A stretch of 34,477 nucleotides of DNA. It comes from JBCCZC01 sp039188505. Lineage in GTDB: Bacteria; Pseudomonadota; Gammaproteobacteria; Xanthomonadales; SZUA-38. Positions 8,083 to 16,335 of this stretch are shown here, one piece after another; within the stretch, counting starts at the first letter, position 1; every line of letters starts with the position of its first letter. Below the pieces are notes generated by a model. It was given only the letters and a program-made list of their open reading frames with translations. It did not search any database and was not told the origin of the DNA. The translations under genes were made by a program, and so were the position numbers. The stretch covers positions 1-34,477 of the forward strand of contig JBCCZC010000009.1 in the NCBI GenBank assembly GCA_039188505.1, read 5' to 3'.

Positions 8083-8636
8083 GAGCACCTTCGCTTGTGC
8101 CCCATCTGCTCCTCGCCGCGGCCGTGGCGCTGGCCGGTGCCTGGCTCTACCACCTCGTGGTCCCGGCAGCCGGCACCCGTCTGGCGATCCTAGTCCCGCT
8201 GATCGGCACGACGTCCTTCGCCCTGTTCGCGACCTACCGGTCATGCAGCGAGCCGCGCTTCGCGCCCGCCGTCCTGGCCGCCTGGCTAGCGCTTATTGCG
8301 GGAGTCACGGTGACGGGAACGCACCCGGTGGACGTCCTCGCGGCCCTGACGCTCGCAGTGGTCGGTGCGCGAGTGCTCTGGACGCGCCCCCGGCCGGTCC
8401 GCGCGATAGTCGAAGTCGGCCTGGGCGTCCTTGCGGTCGCCGGCTGGCACTGGGCGCTCGACCACGCCGGCAGCATCGCGGCCGCCTCCTGGTGCTGGCT
8501 ACTGGTGCAGAGCCTGCCGCTGTTCATCACCACCGCCTCGGCGCGAGACGCCGCCCCGGACCGCTTCGAGCACGCGCACCGGAGGACGCTCGAGGCGCTC
8601 GCCGCCATGCAACGCAACGAAAGGAGTACCCCATGA
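8079..8636 (+). CDS. Polytopic inner-membrane protein, unknown family
   Basis: A 185-residue protein made almost entirely of five or six hydrophobic helices (about 5-27, 31-50, 60-79, 83-99, 105-123, 127-149) joined by short loops. The C-terminal tail of about 35 residues is charged and Arg/Glu-rich, probably cytoplasmic. I recognise no family or catalytic motif. It overlaps the PspA-like gene by ATGA at its start and the VWA gene by ATGA at its end, so all three are translated together. In this position it could be the membrane partner to which the PspA-like protein binds, a role played by PspB/PspC in enterobacteria, but no homology to those is visible. Confidence 0.75.
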   Translation: MRAPSLVPHLLLAAAVALAGAWLYHLVVPAAGTRLAILVPLIGTTSFALFATYRSCSEPRFAPAVLAAWLALIAGVTVTGTHPVDVLAALTLAVVGARVLWTRPRPVRAIVEVGLGVLAVAGWHWALDHAGSIAAASWCWLLVQSLPLFITTASARDAAPDRFEHAHRRTLEALAAMQRNERSTP

Positions 8637-9820
8637 AGACCCTTCTGCTTCTCCTCGGCATCACCATCGCAACTGCTGGCGCGATCGCGCTGGCCCCCGC
8701 CACTACGGCCGCACCGACCGCTCCGGCGCCGCTCCCGGCGGTCGCCCCCGTGGTGCTGGAACAGCCCCGGATCGAGGCCGTCTTCGTCCTCGACACGACC
8801 GGCAGCATGAGCGGCATGATCCAGGCGGCCAAGGACCAGATCTGGTCGATCGCCTCGACCATGGCGCGGGCCCAGCCGGCGCCCGAGCTGCGCATCGGCC
8901 TCGTGGCGTACCGCGACCGCGGCGACGCCTACGTGACCCGCTCCGTGCCCCTCAGCGCTGACCTCGACAGCGTCTACACGCGCCTCCTCGGCTTCGAAGC
9001 CGCCGGGGGCGGTGACACGCCCGAGAGCGTCAACGCGGCGCTGCACGAAGCGGTCCACGCGATGTCCTGGTCGGACGACCCGGACGTGTACCGCGTCCTC
9101 TTTCTCGTCGGCGATGCGCCGCCGCACATGCATTACGCCCAGGACGTGCCGTGGCAGGACACGCTCCGCGACGCCACGGCCCGCGGCATCGTCATCAATA
9201 CGATTCTCTGCGGCCAGAACGAGGCGGCCCGGGTAGCCTGGACGGCCATCGCCACCGAGAACCAGGGCCGGACCTTCGCCGTGGACGCCGACGGCGGCGC
9301 GCTGCGGATCGACACGCCCTACGACGACCGCATCGCCGCTCTTGCCGCCAGGCTCGACCGCACCCGTCTCTGGTATGGCGATGACGACGACCGGGCCAGC
9401 AGTGCGGCGATCGCGGAGGATGAAGCGAAGCGCCGGGCTGATCTGCCGGCATCCGCGCTGGCGAGCCGAGGTGTCTACAACGCCACGAAGGCCGGCGCCG
9501 CCAGCCTGGCCGCGCGCAACGACCTGATCGGCGACATCGAGAGCGGCGAGGTGACCCTCGAGAGCCTCGACGAAACCGCCCTCCCCGCGCCCCTGCAGAA
9601 GATGGACGCCGAGGAGCGCCAGGCCGCCGTGGCGGAAGTCCAGAGCGAGCGCGCGGCCCTGCGCCAGCAGATCGGATCGCTGGCAAAGGAGCGGGAGGCC
9701 TACCTCGAAGACGCCAAGGCCGAACGAGCCGACGCCAGCGCTTCGCTGGACGAGCAGCTCGTAGACACCCTACGTGAGCAGGGCCGCGCCCGCGGACTGC
9801 TGATCGACGGGCCCGAGTAA
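8633..9820 (+). CDS. Exported von Willebrand factor A domain protein
   Basis: A 395-residue protein with an N-terminal hydrophobic segment (residues 3-24) that is a signal peptide or membrane anchor. A VWA domain follows at about 46-230. Its metal-ion site begins with VFVLDTTGSMSG (Asp54, Ser58), and GGGDTPESV supplies the later MIDAS residues. The last 80 residues are strongly charged and predicted coiled coil. VWA domains bind protein partners through a divalent metal, which suggests an envelope scaffold. The start is fixed by AAGGAG eight bases upstream and an ATGA overlap with the previous gene; the same frame is open upstream but only as an antisense-like shadow. It ends the PspA-like operon and is followed by a strong hairpin. 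Confidence 0.88.
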   Translation: MKTLLLLLGITIATAGAIALAPATTAAPTAPAPLPAVAPVVLEQPRIEAVFVLDTTGSMSGMIQAAKDQIWSIASTMARAQPAPELRIGLVAYRDRGDAYVTRSVPLSADLDSVYTRLLGFEAAGGGDTPESVNAALHEAVHAMSWSDDPDVYRVLFLVGDAPPHMHYAQDVPWQDTLRDATARGIVINTILCGQNEAARVAWTAIATENQGRTFAVDADGGALRIDTPYDDRIAALAARLDRTRLWYGDDDDRASSAAIAEDEAKRRADLPASALASRGVYNATKAGAASLAARNDLIGDIESGEVTLESLDETALPAPLQKMDAEERQAAVAEVQSERAALRQQIGSLAKEREAYLEDAKAERADASASLDEQLVDTLREQGRARGLLIDGPE

Positions 9821-9836
9821 CGCCGTTCCCCGCGAC

Positions 9837-9861
9837 GACCCCGGCCGATCCGGCCGGGGTC
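9837..9861. terminator. Perfect 11-bp hairpin between convergent genes
   Basis: GACCCCGGCCG and CGGCCGGGGTC form a perfect 11-bp stem around a three-base ATC loop. It sits 16 bases after the VWA stop codon and touches the stop codon of the convergent phospholipase gene. It can fold in transcripts from both sides and probably ends both, though neither side has a clear T-run. Confidence 0.65.
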
Positions 9862-10804
9862 AATCCCGCCCGGGTCCGAGGAGCCGACCCAGCCTCGCCG
9901 CCGCCATCTCCCGACCGAAATCGATCATCTCCCGGGCCCGGAAGAACTGGTGGGCGCCGCAGCGATTGCGCGGAATCGTGACCGTGAGGTCCGCCGGATA
10001 AGCCGCCAGCTTCATGCGCGCGATCGTGCCCTGCATCGTGTCGAAGGACGCCAGCGCGATCTCGAAGAGGTTCCAGCCCTCGGACCTGTCGCGCGACCGG
10101 TTACCGAGCCCGGCGATGAAGGACTTGATCGCACGGCGATGCCCGTCCTCCTCAGCGTTCTGCGGCTGCTCGGGCTCCTGCCGCTCCCACCGCGGATCCG
10201 GGTGGCCATTGACGTTGACGGCCACCCGCCACGCCCCGGGCACCGCGAAGGCCGGAGCGATCGGGAGGGGATTGAGCAGTCCGCCGTCGAACAGGACGCG
10301 CCCGCGGTATTCGTGCGGCGTGAGCACCATGGGGATGGCAATAGAGGCGCGAATGGCATCGAACAGCGGCCCCGAGGTCATCCAGATCTCCTCCTCCCGC
10401 TCGACATCGGCGGCCACCGCGGTGAACGGCATGCCGAGCGACTCGATAGCCACGCCGCCGACCAGCTCCTGCAGGAGCTCGACGAGCTTCTCGCCGCGCA
10501 TGAGGCCACGCGAGGTGAAAGACAGGTCGAGCATGCGGATCACGTCGATTTCGTCGAGGGCGCACACCCACTGGCGAAAATCCTCGAGTCGTCCGGCAGC
10601 GTATACGCCGCCGATCAGCGCGCCCATCGACGACCCGGCGATCGAGGCGATCTCGACACCGTTTTCCTCGAGCCACTCGATCACGCCGATATGCGCGAGA
10701 CCCCGGGCCGCGCCGCTGCTCAGGACGAGGGCAACGCGGGGCTTGTCGCTCGACTGCGGGAGCGTCTTCAGTGGGCCCTCGCTGGGATCTGGATCCGGCG
10801 TCAT
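9860..10804 (-). CDS. Patatin-like phospholipase (RssA-type)
   Basis: A 314-residue serine acylhydrolase of the bacterial patatin family. It has the oxyanion loop SSGAARGLAHIGV (29-41), the nucleophile elbow GSSMG (Ser59) and the catalytic dyad aspartate in FDGGLLNPLP (Asp173). There is no signal peptide, so it should act at the inner face of the membrane or in the cytoplasm. A charged insertion rich in Glu, Gln and Arg around residues 205-235 is longer than in short RssA proteins. Substrates are probably phospholipids or related lipids. It stands alone on the minus strand, convergent with the VWA gene and divergent from the PAS-protein gene. Confidence 0.9.
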   Translation of the reverse strand: MTPDPDPSEGPLKTLPQSSDKPRVALVLSSGAARGLAHIGVIEWLEENGVEIASIAGSSMGALIGGVYAAGRLEDFRQWVCALDEIDVIRMLDLSFTSRGLMRGEKLVELLQELVGGVAIESLGMPFTAVAADVEREEEIWMTSGPLFDAIRASIAIPMVLTPHEYRGRVLFDGGLLNPLPIAPAFAVPGAWRVAVNVNGHPDPRWERQEPEQPQNAEEDGHRRAIKSFIAGLGNRSRDRSEGWNLFEIALASFDTMQGTIARMKLAAYPADLTVTIPRNRCGAHQFFRAREMIDFGREMAAARLGRLLGPGRD

Positions 10805-10834
10805 GGTAGGCGGTCAACCGATTCTGCCTGCGGA

Positions 10835-10843
10835 TGCTATCCT
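10835..10843 (+). promoter_or_regulatory. Possible extended -10 promoter for PAS/zinc protein
   Basis: TGCTATCCT at 10835-10843 matches an extended -10 element (TGn followed by a TATAAT-like hexamer) about 45 bases before the start at 10888. The -35 position holds only a weak match. Confidence 0.35.
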
Positions 10844-10887
10844 AAAGCACTCACAAGCGCTTGAAATGATGGGAGTCTGCGGCGCAG

Positions 10888-11454
10888 ATGACGACCGATT
10901 GCGGGCCAACGATCTACTGGCTGGATGCGAACGACTGCATCGAGCGGGTCGCTTCCGAGACCTGGGACGCCTTTGCTGCGGCCAACAAAGGGGACGCCGC
11001 GCTGAGCGATCGCATCGTCGGCCGGCCCCTACGCGAGTTCATCAGCGGCGACTCGACCCAGATGTGGGTCAACGCCCTCATTGCCTACGCCCGGCTCCTC
11101 GACAAGCCCGTCCGCCGCGATTATCGGTGCGACTCCCCGACGGAAAAGCGTTACATGAGCATGGAAATCACGCCGCTCGAAGATGAACGCCTTCGGGTCG
11201 AGAATCGCCTTCTGCGGACTGAGGACCTGGGCGGCGAGCTGAACTTCGTGACCGCCGGCGCGGACGGCGAACGGTTCACGCAGCGCTGCAGCATCTGCAA
11301 CAAGCTCCGCGTCCACGACGTCTGGGTCGAGCCGCACCCGACTGCCCTGGAGCAGGAAGCCAGCGAACGTGCCCCGATCCCCGTCATCTACACGGTCTGT
11401 TCGTCGTGCCGTGATGCCCTGCATACCCAGCCCCAGTACACGGCCTCGAGCTGA
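10888..11454 (+). CDS. Stand-alone PAS-like protein with CxxC...CxxC motif
   Basis: A 188-residue soluble protein. The first 120 residues (IYWLDANDCIERVASETWDAF in two parts, then VGRPLREFI and YRCDSPTEKRYMSMEITPL) look like a PAS fold, with the usual order of a domain that senses ligands or redox state. The C-terminal part has two cysteine pairs, CSIC (134-137) and CSSC (171-174), suited to bind zinc or another metal. There is no attached output domain. I know of similar unnamed proteins in proteobacteria, so it is a conserved family of unknown role. The start ATG has only a distant GGGAG. It ends three bases from the convergent Sel1-SPOR gene. Confidence 0.75.
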   Translation: MTTDCGPTIYWLDANDCIERVASETWDAFAAANKGDAALSDRIVGRPLREFISGDSTQMWVNALIAYARLLDKPVRRDYRCDSPTEKRYMSMEITPLEDERLRVENRLLRTEDLGGELNFVTAGADGERFTQRCSICNKLRVHDVWVEPHPTALEQEASERAPIPVIYTVCSSCRDALHTQPQYTASS

Positions 11455-11457
11455 GCT

Positions 11458-12459
11458 TCAGGGCACGGCGATCGCCCGCACCGCCGCCACCGACCGGATC
11501 CAGGCTCCCGATCCCGCCAGACTCTCAGGCAGCGCCGCGAAGGCCGCCTGGGCCACCGAACGATCGCCGTAGGCTCCGACGTAGAGCGCCGTGAGCCTGC
11601 GCTCGCCCGCCTGGATCACGCACCGGTGGAGCGGCCCGCGGATGCCGTGGCGGGCCGCGTAGGGCGCGAGCCCCGCGGCGTCGGCGAGCGCAATCAGCTG
11701 GATGACGTAGTGGTCCTCGGGAATGTCCGCGAAGCAGAGCGGCGGCGGCGGCACTTGAGCAGGCCGTGCTGTCGGCTCCGGGGCGCGAACCGGCTGGGGA
11801 ACGGGCAAGGGCTGCGTCGGCGCTGGCCCGTCGGCCACCGGCAACGCTTCGAGGCCCGTAGGCGTAGTGGCGCCGGCGGGTTCTTCGGCGGCCGGCGCCG
11901 CTGCCGCGGGCGGCGTCTGCGTTGCCACCGCCCCGCCCGCGGGCACCGGAAACTGCCCCGACGCAAACATCTCCTGCGCCTGGGTATGGCCGTTCCTGGC
12001 CGCACGCGCGTACCAGTCGAGCGCCGCGTCGAGGTCCTGCTCCGCCCCGCGGCCGAGGTACAGCTGGGTCCCGAGATTGAACTGCGCCTGGGGCAACCCC
12101 TGCTCCGCCGCCAACCGGTAGTAGCGGGTCGCGACCTCGAGATCCTGCGGAACGCCGCGGCCATTGAGAAACGCGTTGCCGAGATTGAACTGCGCCGGGG
12201 CGAGGCCGCGGTCGGCCGCCTTCCGGTACCAGCGGGCGGCGGTCACGTCGTCCTGCTGGACGCCGAGGCCCTTGTCATAGAGCGTGCCGAGCGCAAATTG
12301 GGCCCGCGCGTCCCCCTCCTCGGCGAGTGGCGACCAGATCTCGATCGCCGCCGCGTAATCGCCTCGGGCCACGGCCTCGCGCGCGGCGTTGAAGTCCGCC
12401 GCCTCGACGACGAGGAACGCAGCGAGTCCCAGGCAAAGGATCGGTCGGGCCAGCCTCAT
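11458..12459 (-). CDS. Exported Sel1-repeat protein with C-terminal SPOR domain
   Basis: A 333-residue protein. The signal peptide is at about residues 1-20. Three Sel1 repeats follow (about 51-86, 87-122 and 123-158), each with the A-Q-F-x-L-G and A-x-x-W/Y-Y pattern. Then comes a Pro/Ala-rich linker of about 90 residues and a SPOR-like domain from about 257 to the end (YVIQLIAL, LYVGAYGDRSVAQAAFAALP). SPOR domains bind glycan strands stripped of stem peptides at the division septum, and Sel1 repeats bind proteins. This fits its place at the end of the operon containing zipA. The ATG at 12459 is chosen because the signal peptide starts there; an upstream in-frame ATG would add 29 unrelated residues. 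Confidence 0.88.
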   Translation of the reverse strand: MRLARPILCLGLAAFLVVEAADFNAAREAVARGDYAAAIEIWSPLAEEGDARAQFALGTLYDKGLGVQQDDVTAARWYRKAADRGLAPAQFNLGNAFLNGRGVPQDLEVATRYYRLAAEQGLPQAQFNLGTQLYLGRGAEQDLDAALDWYARAARNGHTQAQEMFASGQFPVPAGGAVATQTPPAAAAPAAEEPAGATTPTGLEALPVADGPAPTQPLPVPQPVRAPEPTARPAQVPPPPLCFADIPEDHYVIQLIALADAAGLAPYAARHGIRGPLHRCVIQAGERRLTALYVGAYGDRSVAQAAFAALPESLAGSGAWIRSVAAVRAIAVP

Positions 12460-12491
12460 GGCCCCGAGTCTACCGGCTACGGCACGGACCG

Positions 12492-13619
12492 TCAGGGCCG
12501 CGCAATGTCGGCCCAGACGAGGTGATGGCGGAAGGCACGGACCCACTCGAGGCCACGCTCCGTCTCCGGCCGGGGCCAGAACACGCCGGCCTGTCGCACC
12601 GACAGCTCCCGGGACGGGAGGACATAGTCATAACGCCGGTTACCGGTCTGCACGTCGCCGCGCCAGCTGTCGACGCCGGGAGGTCCCTGATGCTGGCGAT
12701 TGATCCCTGATCGCTGGTATGCCTCGGCGCCGCGGCTCCTGGGTAGCGGATCGTCACCGGTACGCGCATGGCGAAGCAGCGCGTTGATCGCCGCGGTCCC
12801 ACCGGGGCCCTCGAACGGGTCGGCGTTGAGCGTACCGGCCAGCACGAAGGGCTCGGTCGGCGTCAGACCGCCGCGCCGGCCCGCGTCGTCGACGATGAGG
12901 TCCTCGCCACCGAGGTAGGCGTCCCAGAAGGCGAGCTCCTCGTCTCGCCGGGCAGCAGCCGCCGTATCGTCCGCTGGCGGGCGCAGAGGGTTCGAGACGA
13001 GCAGCCGCAGGGTAGCGTCGTCCCACCGCAGCGCGACGTCCCAGTGCGAGCGTGACGACAAGCGCCGCGGCAGGGACGAATCCTCGCCGGAGGCATCGAG
13101 CCGGCCGCGCGGAAAGCGCTGAAAGGTGCGGGTCGCGTCCGGGTCGATCGGCAGGCGCGACAGCACCACCATGCCGCCCTGCCCGGCAAAGTCGCCCGGG
13201 GCGTGGGCGTCGCCCGGCATTGCGATGAACCGATCGCCATCGAGGTCCTGGCCGCTCAGCAAGCCCGTATTGACAGGGGCGACAAAGCGGTAGGTGAATC
13301 GCACGGCGGACTCGCCGAACTGCCCACGCGCCAGGTACTCGGTCTCGAACAGGCCGATGCCGCGGTACTCGAAGTCGTGGTCGACGCCGAGCAGCACGAG
13401 CACGTCAGGACTGGCGCGCTGGATGATGGCCGCCGCCCGGCGCGCCTCGGGGTGCTCTCCGCCGGTCAGCCGCTCGCTGATCTCTCCGCGCCCCTGGAAG
13501 GTGAGCTGGGGATTGAAGACGGCCACCCGGATGCTGTCCGGAGCGGTCCGGGGGATACGCCAGCTGCAGGCATTGAGGATCAGCAGTACCGCCAGGGACA
13601 GGCTGACGAGGCGGCTCAT
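12492..13619 (-). CDS. Lipoprotein of endonuclease/exonuclease/phosphatase fold, probably catalytically degenerate
   Basis: A 375-residue protein starting with a lipoprotein signal (LNAC, lipidated Cys18), so it is anchored in the envelope. The order of segments matches secreted EEP-superfamily proteins: VAVFNPQ, APVNTGLLSGQDLDGD, GQGGMVVLSR, LSSRSHWDV, LLVSNP, AGTLNADPFEG, RRYDYVLPSR and HHLVWADI. Several usual catalytic residues appear changed. The metal-binding Glu after the second strand is replaced in LLGVDHD, the His of the SH motif is Asn210, the Asp of GDxN is Thr263, and SDH reads RHH (364-366). Asn36, Asp331 and His366 remain. It may be a non-enzymatic binding protein. The ATG overlaps the ligA stop as ATGA, and the Sel1-SPOR gene follows after 32 bases. 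Confidence 0.82.
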   Translation of the reverse strand: MSRLVSLSLAVLLILNACSWRIPRTAPDSIRVAVFNPQLTFQGRGEISERLTGGEHPEARRAAAIIQRASPDVLVLLGVDHDFEYRGIGLFETEYLARGQFGESAVRFTYRFVAPVNTGLLSGQDLDGDRFIAMPGDAHAPGDFAGQGGMVVLSRLPIDPDATRTFQRFPRGRLDASGEDSSLPRRLSSRSHWDVALRWDDATLRLLVSNPLRPPADDTAAAARRDEELAFWDAYLGGEDLIVDDAGRRGGLTPTEPFVLAGTLNADPFEGPGGTAAINALLRHARTGDDPLPRSRGAEAYQRSGINRQHQGPPGVDSWRGDVQTGNRRYDYVLPSRELSVRQAGVFWPRPETERGLEWVRAFRHHLVWADIARP

Positions 13620-15637
13620 TCGGTCGCCAGGAGCGCCTGCAGTTCGTCGTCCCCGAGGACCGGTACCCCAAGCGCCTCCGCCTTCGCCAGCTTCGAACCC
13701 GCCTTCTCGCCGGCGATGACGCCAGTGGTCTTCTTCGAGACCGAGCCGGTCACCTTGGCTCCGCGGGCCATGAGCGCCTGCTTCGCCTCATCGCGGGTCA
13801 TGGCGGCCAGCGTGCCCGTCAGCACATAGGTCTGCCCGGCGAGCACGTCGCTCCGGGCCGCGGCCGCGCCCTCGCCCTCCTCCCAGGCGACGCCCGCCGC
13901 CTGCAGGTCCGCGATCACCTCGAGGTTGTGCGGCTCGCGGAAGAAAGCGTGGATCTTACCCGCCACGATGGGCCCGACGTCCGGCGTGTCCTCGAGCGCT
14001 TCCACGTCGGCATCGGCAATGGCCTGCAGGGAGCCAAAGTGATCGGCCAGCGTAGCCGCGGTCGCCTCCCCCACGTCACGGATACCGAGGGCGAAGAGTA
14101 GCCGGGCAAGGGTCGTCCGGCGGCTCCGATCGATGGCATCGAGCAGGTTCTGCGCGCTTTTCTCGGCCATGCGATCAAGGCCACTCACGGTCTCCAGATC
14201 CAACCGGTAGATGTCGGCGACCGTCTTGACGAAACCGCGATCGGCCAGCTGTTCGATGATCTTCTCGCCGAGGCCGTCGATGTCCATGGCGCGCCGGGCC
14301 GCGAAGTGCTGCAGCGCGGCCACGTGCTGTGCGGGGCAATAGAGGCCACCGGTGCAGCGCGCGACCGCCTCGCCCTCCGGCCGCACCACGCGTGAGCCGC
14401 ACACGGGGCAGCGCTCCGGCATGACGAACTCGCGCGCGTCGTCCGGACGCCTTTCGGGCACGATGGCCACGATCTCGGGTATCACGTCGCCGGCCCGGCG
14501 CACGATCACGGTATCGCCGATTCGCACGTCCTTCCGACGCACCTCGTCTTCGTTGTGCAGGGTCACGTTGGTGACCGTAACGCCGCCCACGAAGACCGGC
14601 TCCAGCCGGGCGACCGGGGTGACGGCGCCCGTGCGGCCCACCTGCACGTCGATGTCGACGACGCGGGTCAGCTCCTCCTGGGCCGGGAACTTGTGGGCGA
14701 TCGCCCAGCGCGGTGCCTTGCTGACGAAGCCGACATCTTCGCGCTGGCGCAGGTCGTCGAGCTTGTAGACGATGCCGTCGATCTCGTACGGCAGCCCGTC
14801 TCGTCGCGCGAGCAGATCGTCATGCGCCTCGAGGCAGCCATCGACGCTCGCGACGATCCGCGCCTCGGGGCTGACCGGCAGACCCCAATCCCGTAGCCGC
14901 TGGAGCATCGCACCGTGGGTCTCCGGGAGCGCGCCGGTCGTGATCTCTCCGACGCCGTAGGCGAAGAACGCCAGCGGTCGCTGTGCGGTGAGGCGCGGAT
15001 CCTTCTGCCTGAGGCTGCCCGCAGCAGCGTTGCGCGGATTGACGAAGGTCTTCTCGCCGCGAGCCTCGGCCTGCTCGTTGAAGGCGCGGAAATCAGCGAC
15101 CGGCATGTAGACCTCGCCGCGGACCTCGAGCAGCTCCGGCCAGTCCTCGCCGCGCAGCCGCAGCGGCACCGCGTCGATGGTGCGGGCGTTGTGGGTGATG
15201 TCCTCACCGGTGACGCCGTCGCCCCGCGTGGCGCCCTGGACGAGCACGCCGTGCTCGTAGCGCACGCTCATGGCAACGCCGTCGAGCTTCGGCTCCACGC
15301 TGTAGGCCACGGGGTCTTCCGTGTCCAGGCGTTCGCGGATGCGGCGATCGAAATCGTGGACGTCATCGACCGCAAAGGCGTTCAGGAGCGAGAGCATGGG
15401 CACGGCGTGCCGGACCGTTCCGAAATCCCCGACCGGCTCGCCGCCGACGCGCTGCGTCGGAGATTCCGGAGTGACCAGCTCGGGATGCTCGGCCTCGAGG
15501 TCCTCCAGTGCCCGCATCAGCCGGTCGTACTCGGCGTCCGGTACCGTCGGAGCATCGAGGACGTAGTAGCGATAGGCGTGCTCCGCGAGCTCGTCGCGCA
15601 GCGCCGCGACGCGTTGCGCGGCGTCGGTCGGGGTCAT
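13616..15637 (-). CDS. ligA: NAD-dependent DNA ligase
   Basis: A 673-residue full-length bacterial DNA ligase that seals nicks using NAD. The N-terminal Ia domain (AYRYYVLDAPTVPDAEYDRL region) binds NMN. The adenylation lysine is Lys117 in EPKLDG. The OB fold and a four-cysteine zinc finger (CPVCGSRVVR, then CTGGLYC) are intact. Helix-hairpin-helix repeats (about 430-570) and a C-terminal BRCT domain (from about 595, LAGQTYVLTGTLAAMTRDEA in part) complete the usual order. The ATG overlaps the zipA stop as ATGA and follows an AGGAAGG site. It lies in the typical gammaproteobacterial order smc-zipA-ligA. Confidence 0.98.
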   Translation of the reverse strand: MTPTDAAQRVAALRDELAEHAYRYYVLDAPTVPDAEYDRLMRALEDLEAEHPELVTPESPTQRVGGEPVGDFGTVRHAVPMLSLLNAFAVDDVHDFDRRIRERLDTEDPVAYSVEPKLDGVAMSVRYEHGVLVQGATRGDGVTGEDITHNARTIDAVPLRLRGEDWPELLEVRGEVYMPVADFRAFNEQAEARGEKTFVNPRNAAAGSLRQKDPRLTAQRPLAFFAYGVGEITTGALPETHGAMLQRLRDWGLPVSPEARIVASVDGCLEAHDDLLARRDGLPYEIDGIVYKLDDLRQREDVGFVSKAPRWAIAHKFPAQEELTRVVDIDVQVGRTGAVTPVARLEPVFVGGVTVTNVTLHNEDEVRRKDVRIGDTVIVRRAGDVIPEIVAIVPERRPDDAREFVMPERCPVCGSRVVRPEGEAVARCTGGLYCPAQHVAALQHFAARRAMDIDGLGEKIIEQLADRGFVKTVADIYRLDLETVSGLDRMAEKSAQNLLDAIDRSRRTTLARLLFALGIRDVGEATAATLADHFGSLQAIADADVEALEDTPDVGPIVAGKIHAFFREPHNLEVIADLQAAGVAWEEGEGAAAARSDVLAGQTYVLTGTLAAMTRDEAKQALMARGAKVTGSVSKKTTGVIAGEKAGSKLAKAEALGVPVLGDDELQALLATE

Positions 15638-16317
15638 CGTCCTTCCTGTTTCCGATCGTAGTCGCGCATCTCGTCGCGCAGCTGGGCGATGCGTTGCCGG
15701 ATGAGGCTGGAGTGGGATTCGTCCTGAAGATCGGCGTTCAGCAGATCAGCCAGCCGCCGTCCGGTTGCCAGCATGGCGTCCCAGGCGTCGAGCGCGGGCA
15801 GCGGATTCGGCAGCGTCAGGAACAGGCACAGGCCCGGCGTCTGGAGCGTGTCGCGGCGCGTGAGGTCAAAATCGCCCGGCTTGGTGATGTTCGCGAGGCT
15901 ATAGATCGCGGTGTGCCGTTCGCCCGTCTCGTTCAGCCGGTGGAAGATGTTCAGATCGCCATAGCTCAGACCGACCTTCTCCGCCGCTTCGAAGATGTCA
16001 GGGCCGCCGAGCGTGGTGCCGCGCGGTGCCTTCACGTAGAGCACCACCACCCGGTCGGGGTCCTGCCCGACGGCATCGGCCGCCTCGCTGCCGGCTTCCA
16101 CCGCGGCCTCACCACCGGGGCGCTCCTGGCTGATCACGTCGCCGAGGCGCTCGAGTTCCTCCTCGAGGTTGTCGTCGAGGGGCTCGCCGCCGACCGCCGG
16201 CTCCCGCCGGGCCTTGGGCTCGGCCTTCGCTCGACGCTTCGGATCGCCGAAATAGTAGATGGCGCCGATCACGACGATGCCGACGACGACGAGGATCCAG
16301 CGTAGTTCAGCTTCCAT
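15634..16317 (-). CDS. zipA: Cell division protein ZipA
   Basis: A 227-residue inner-membrane protein. Residues 5-23 form the N-terminal anchor (LRWILVVVGIVVIGAIYYF), followed by basic GDPKRRAKAEPKARR and an acidic linker. The C-terminal FtsZ-binding domain starts at about residue 85 (VVVLYVKAPRG, IFHRLNETGERHTAIYSLANITKPGDFDL). ZipA tethers FtsZ filaments to the membrane early in division. The linker is short, making it smaller than the E. coli protein of about 328 residues. It starts 18 bases after the smc stop and overlaps ligA. Confidence 0.95.
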   Translation of the reverse strand: MEAELRWILVVVGIVVIGAIYYFGDPKRRAKAEPKARREPAVGGEPLDDNLEEELERLGDVISQERPGGEAAVEAGSEAADAVGQDPDRVVVLYVKAPRGTTLGGPDIFEAAEKVGLSYGDLNIFHRLNETGERHTAIYSLANITKPGDFDLTRRDTLQTPGLCLFLTLPNPLPALDAWDAMLATGRRLADLLNADLQDESHSSLIRQRIAQLRDEMRDYDRKQEGR

Positions 16318-16335
16318 GACCTCGCCCGTCCGACC

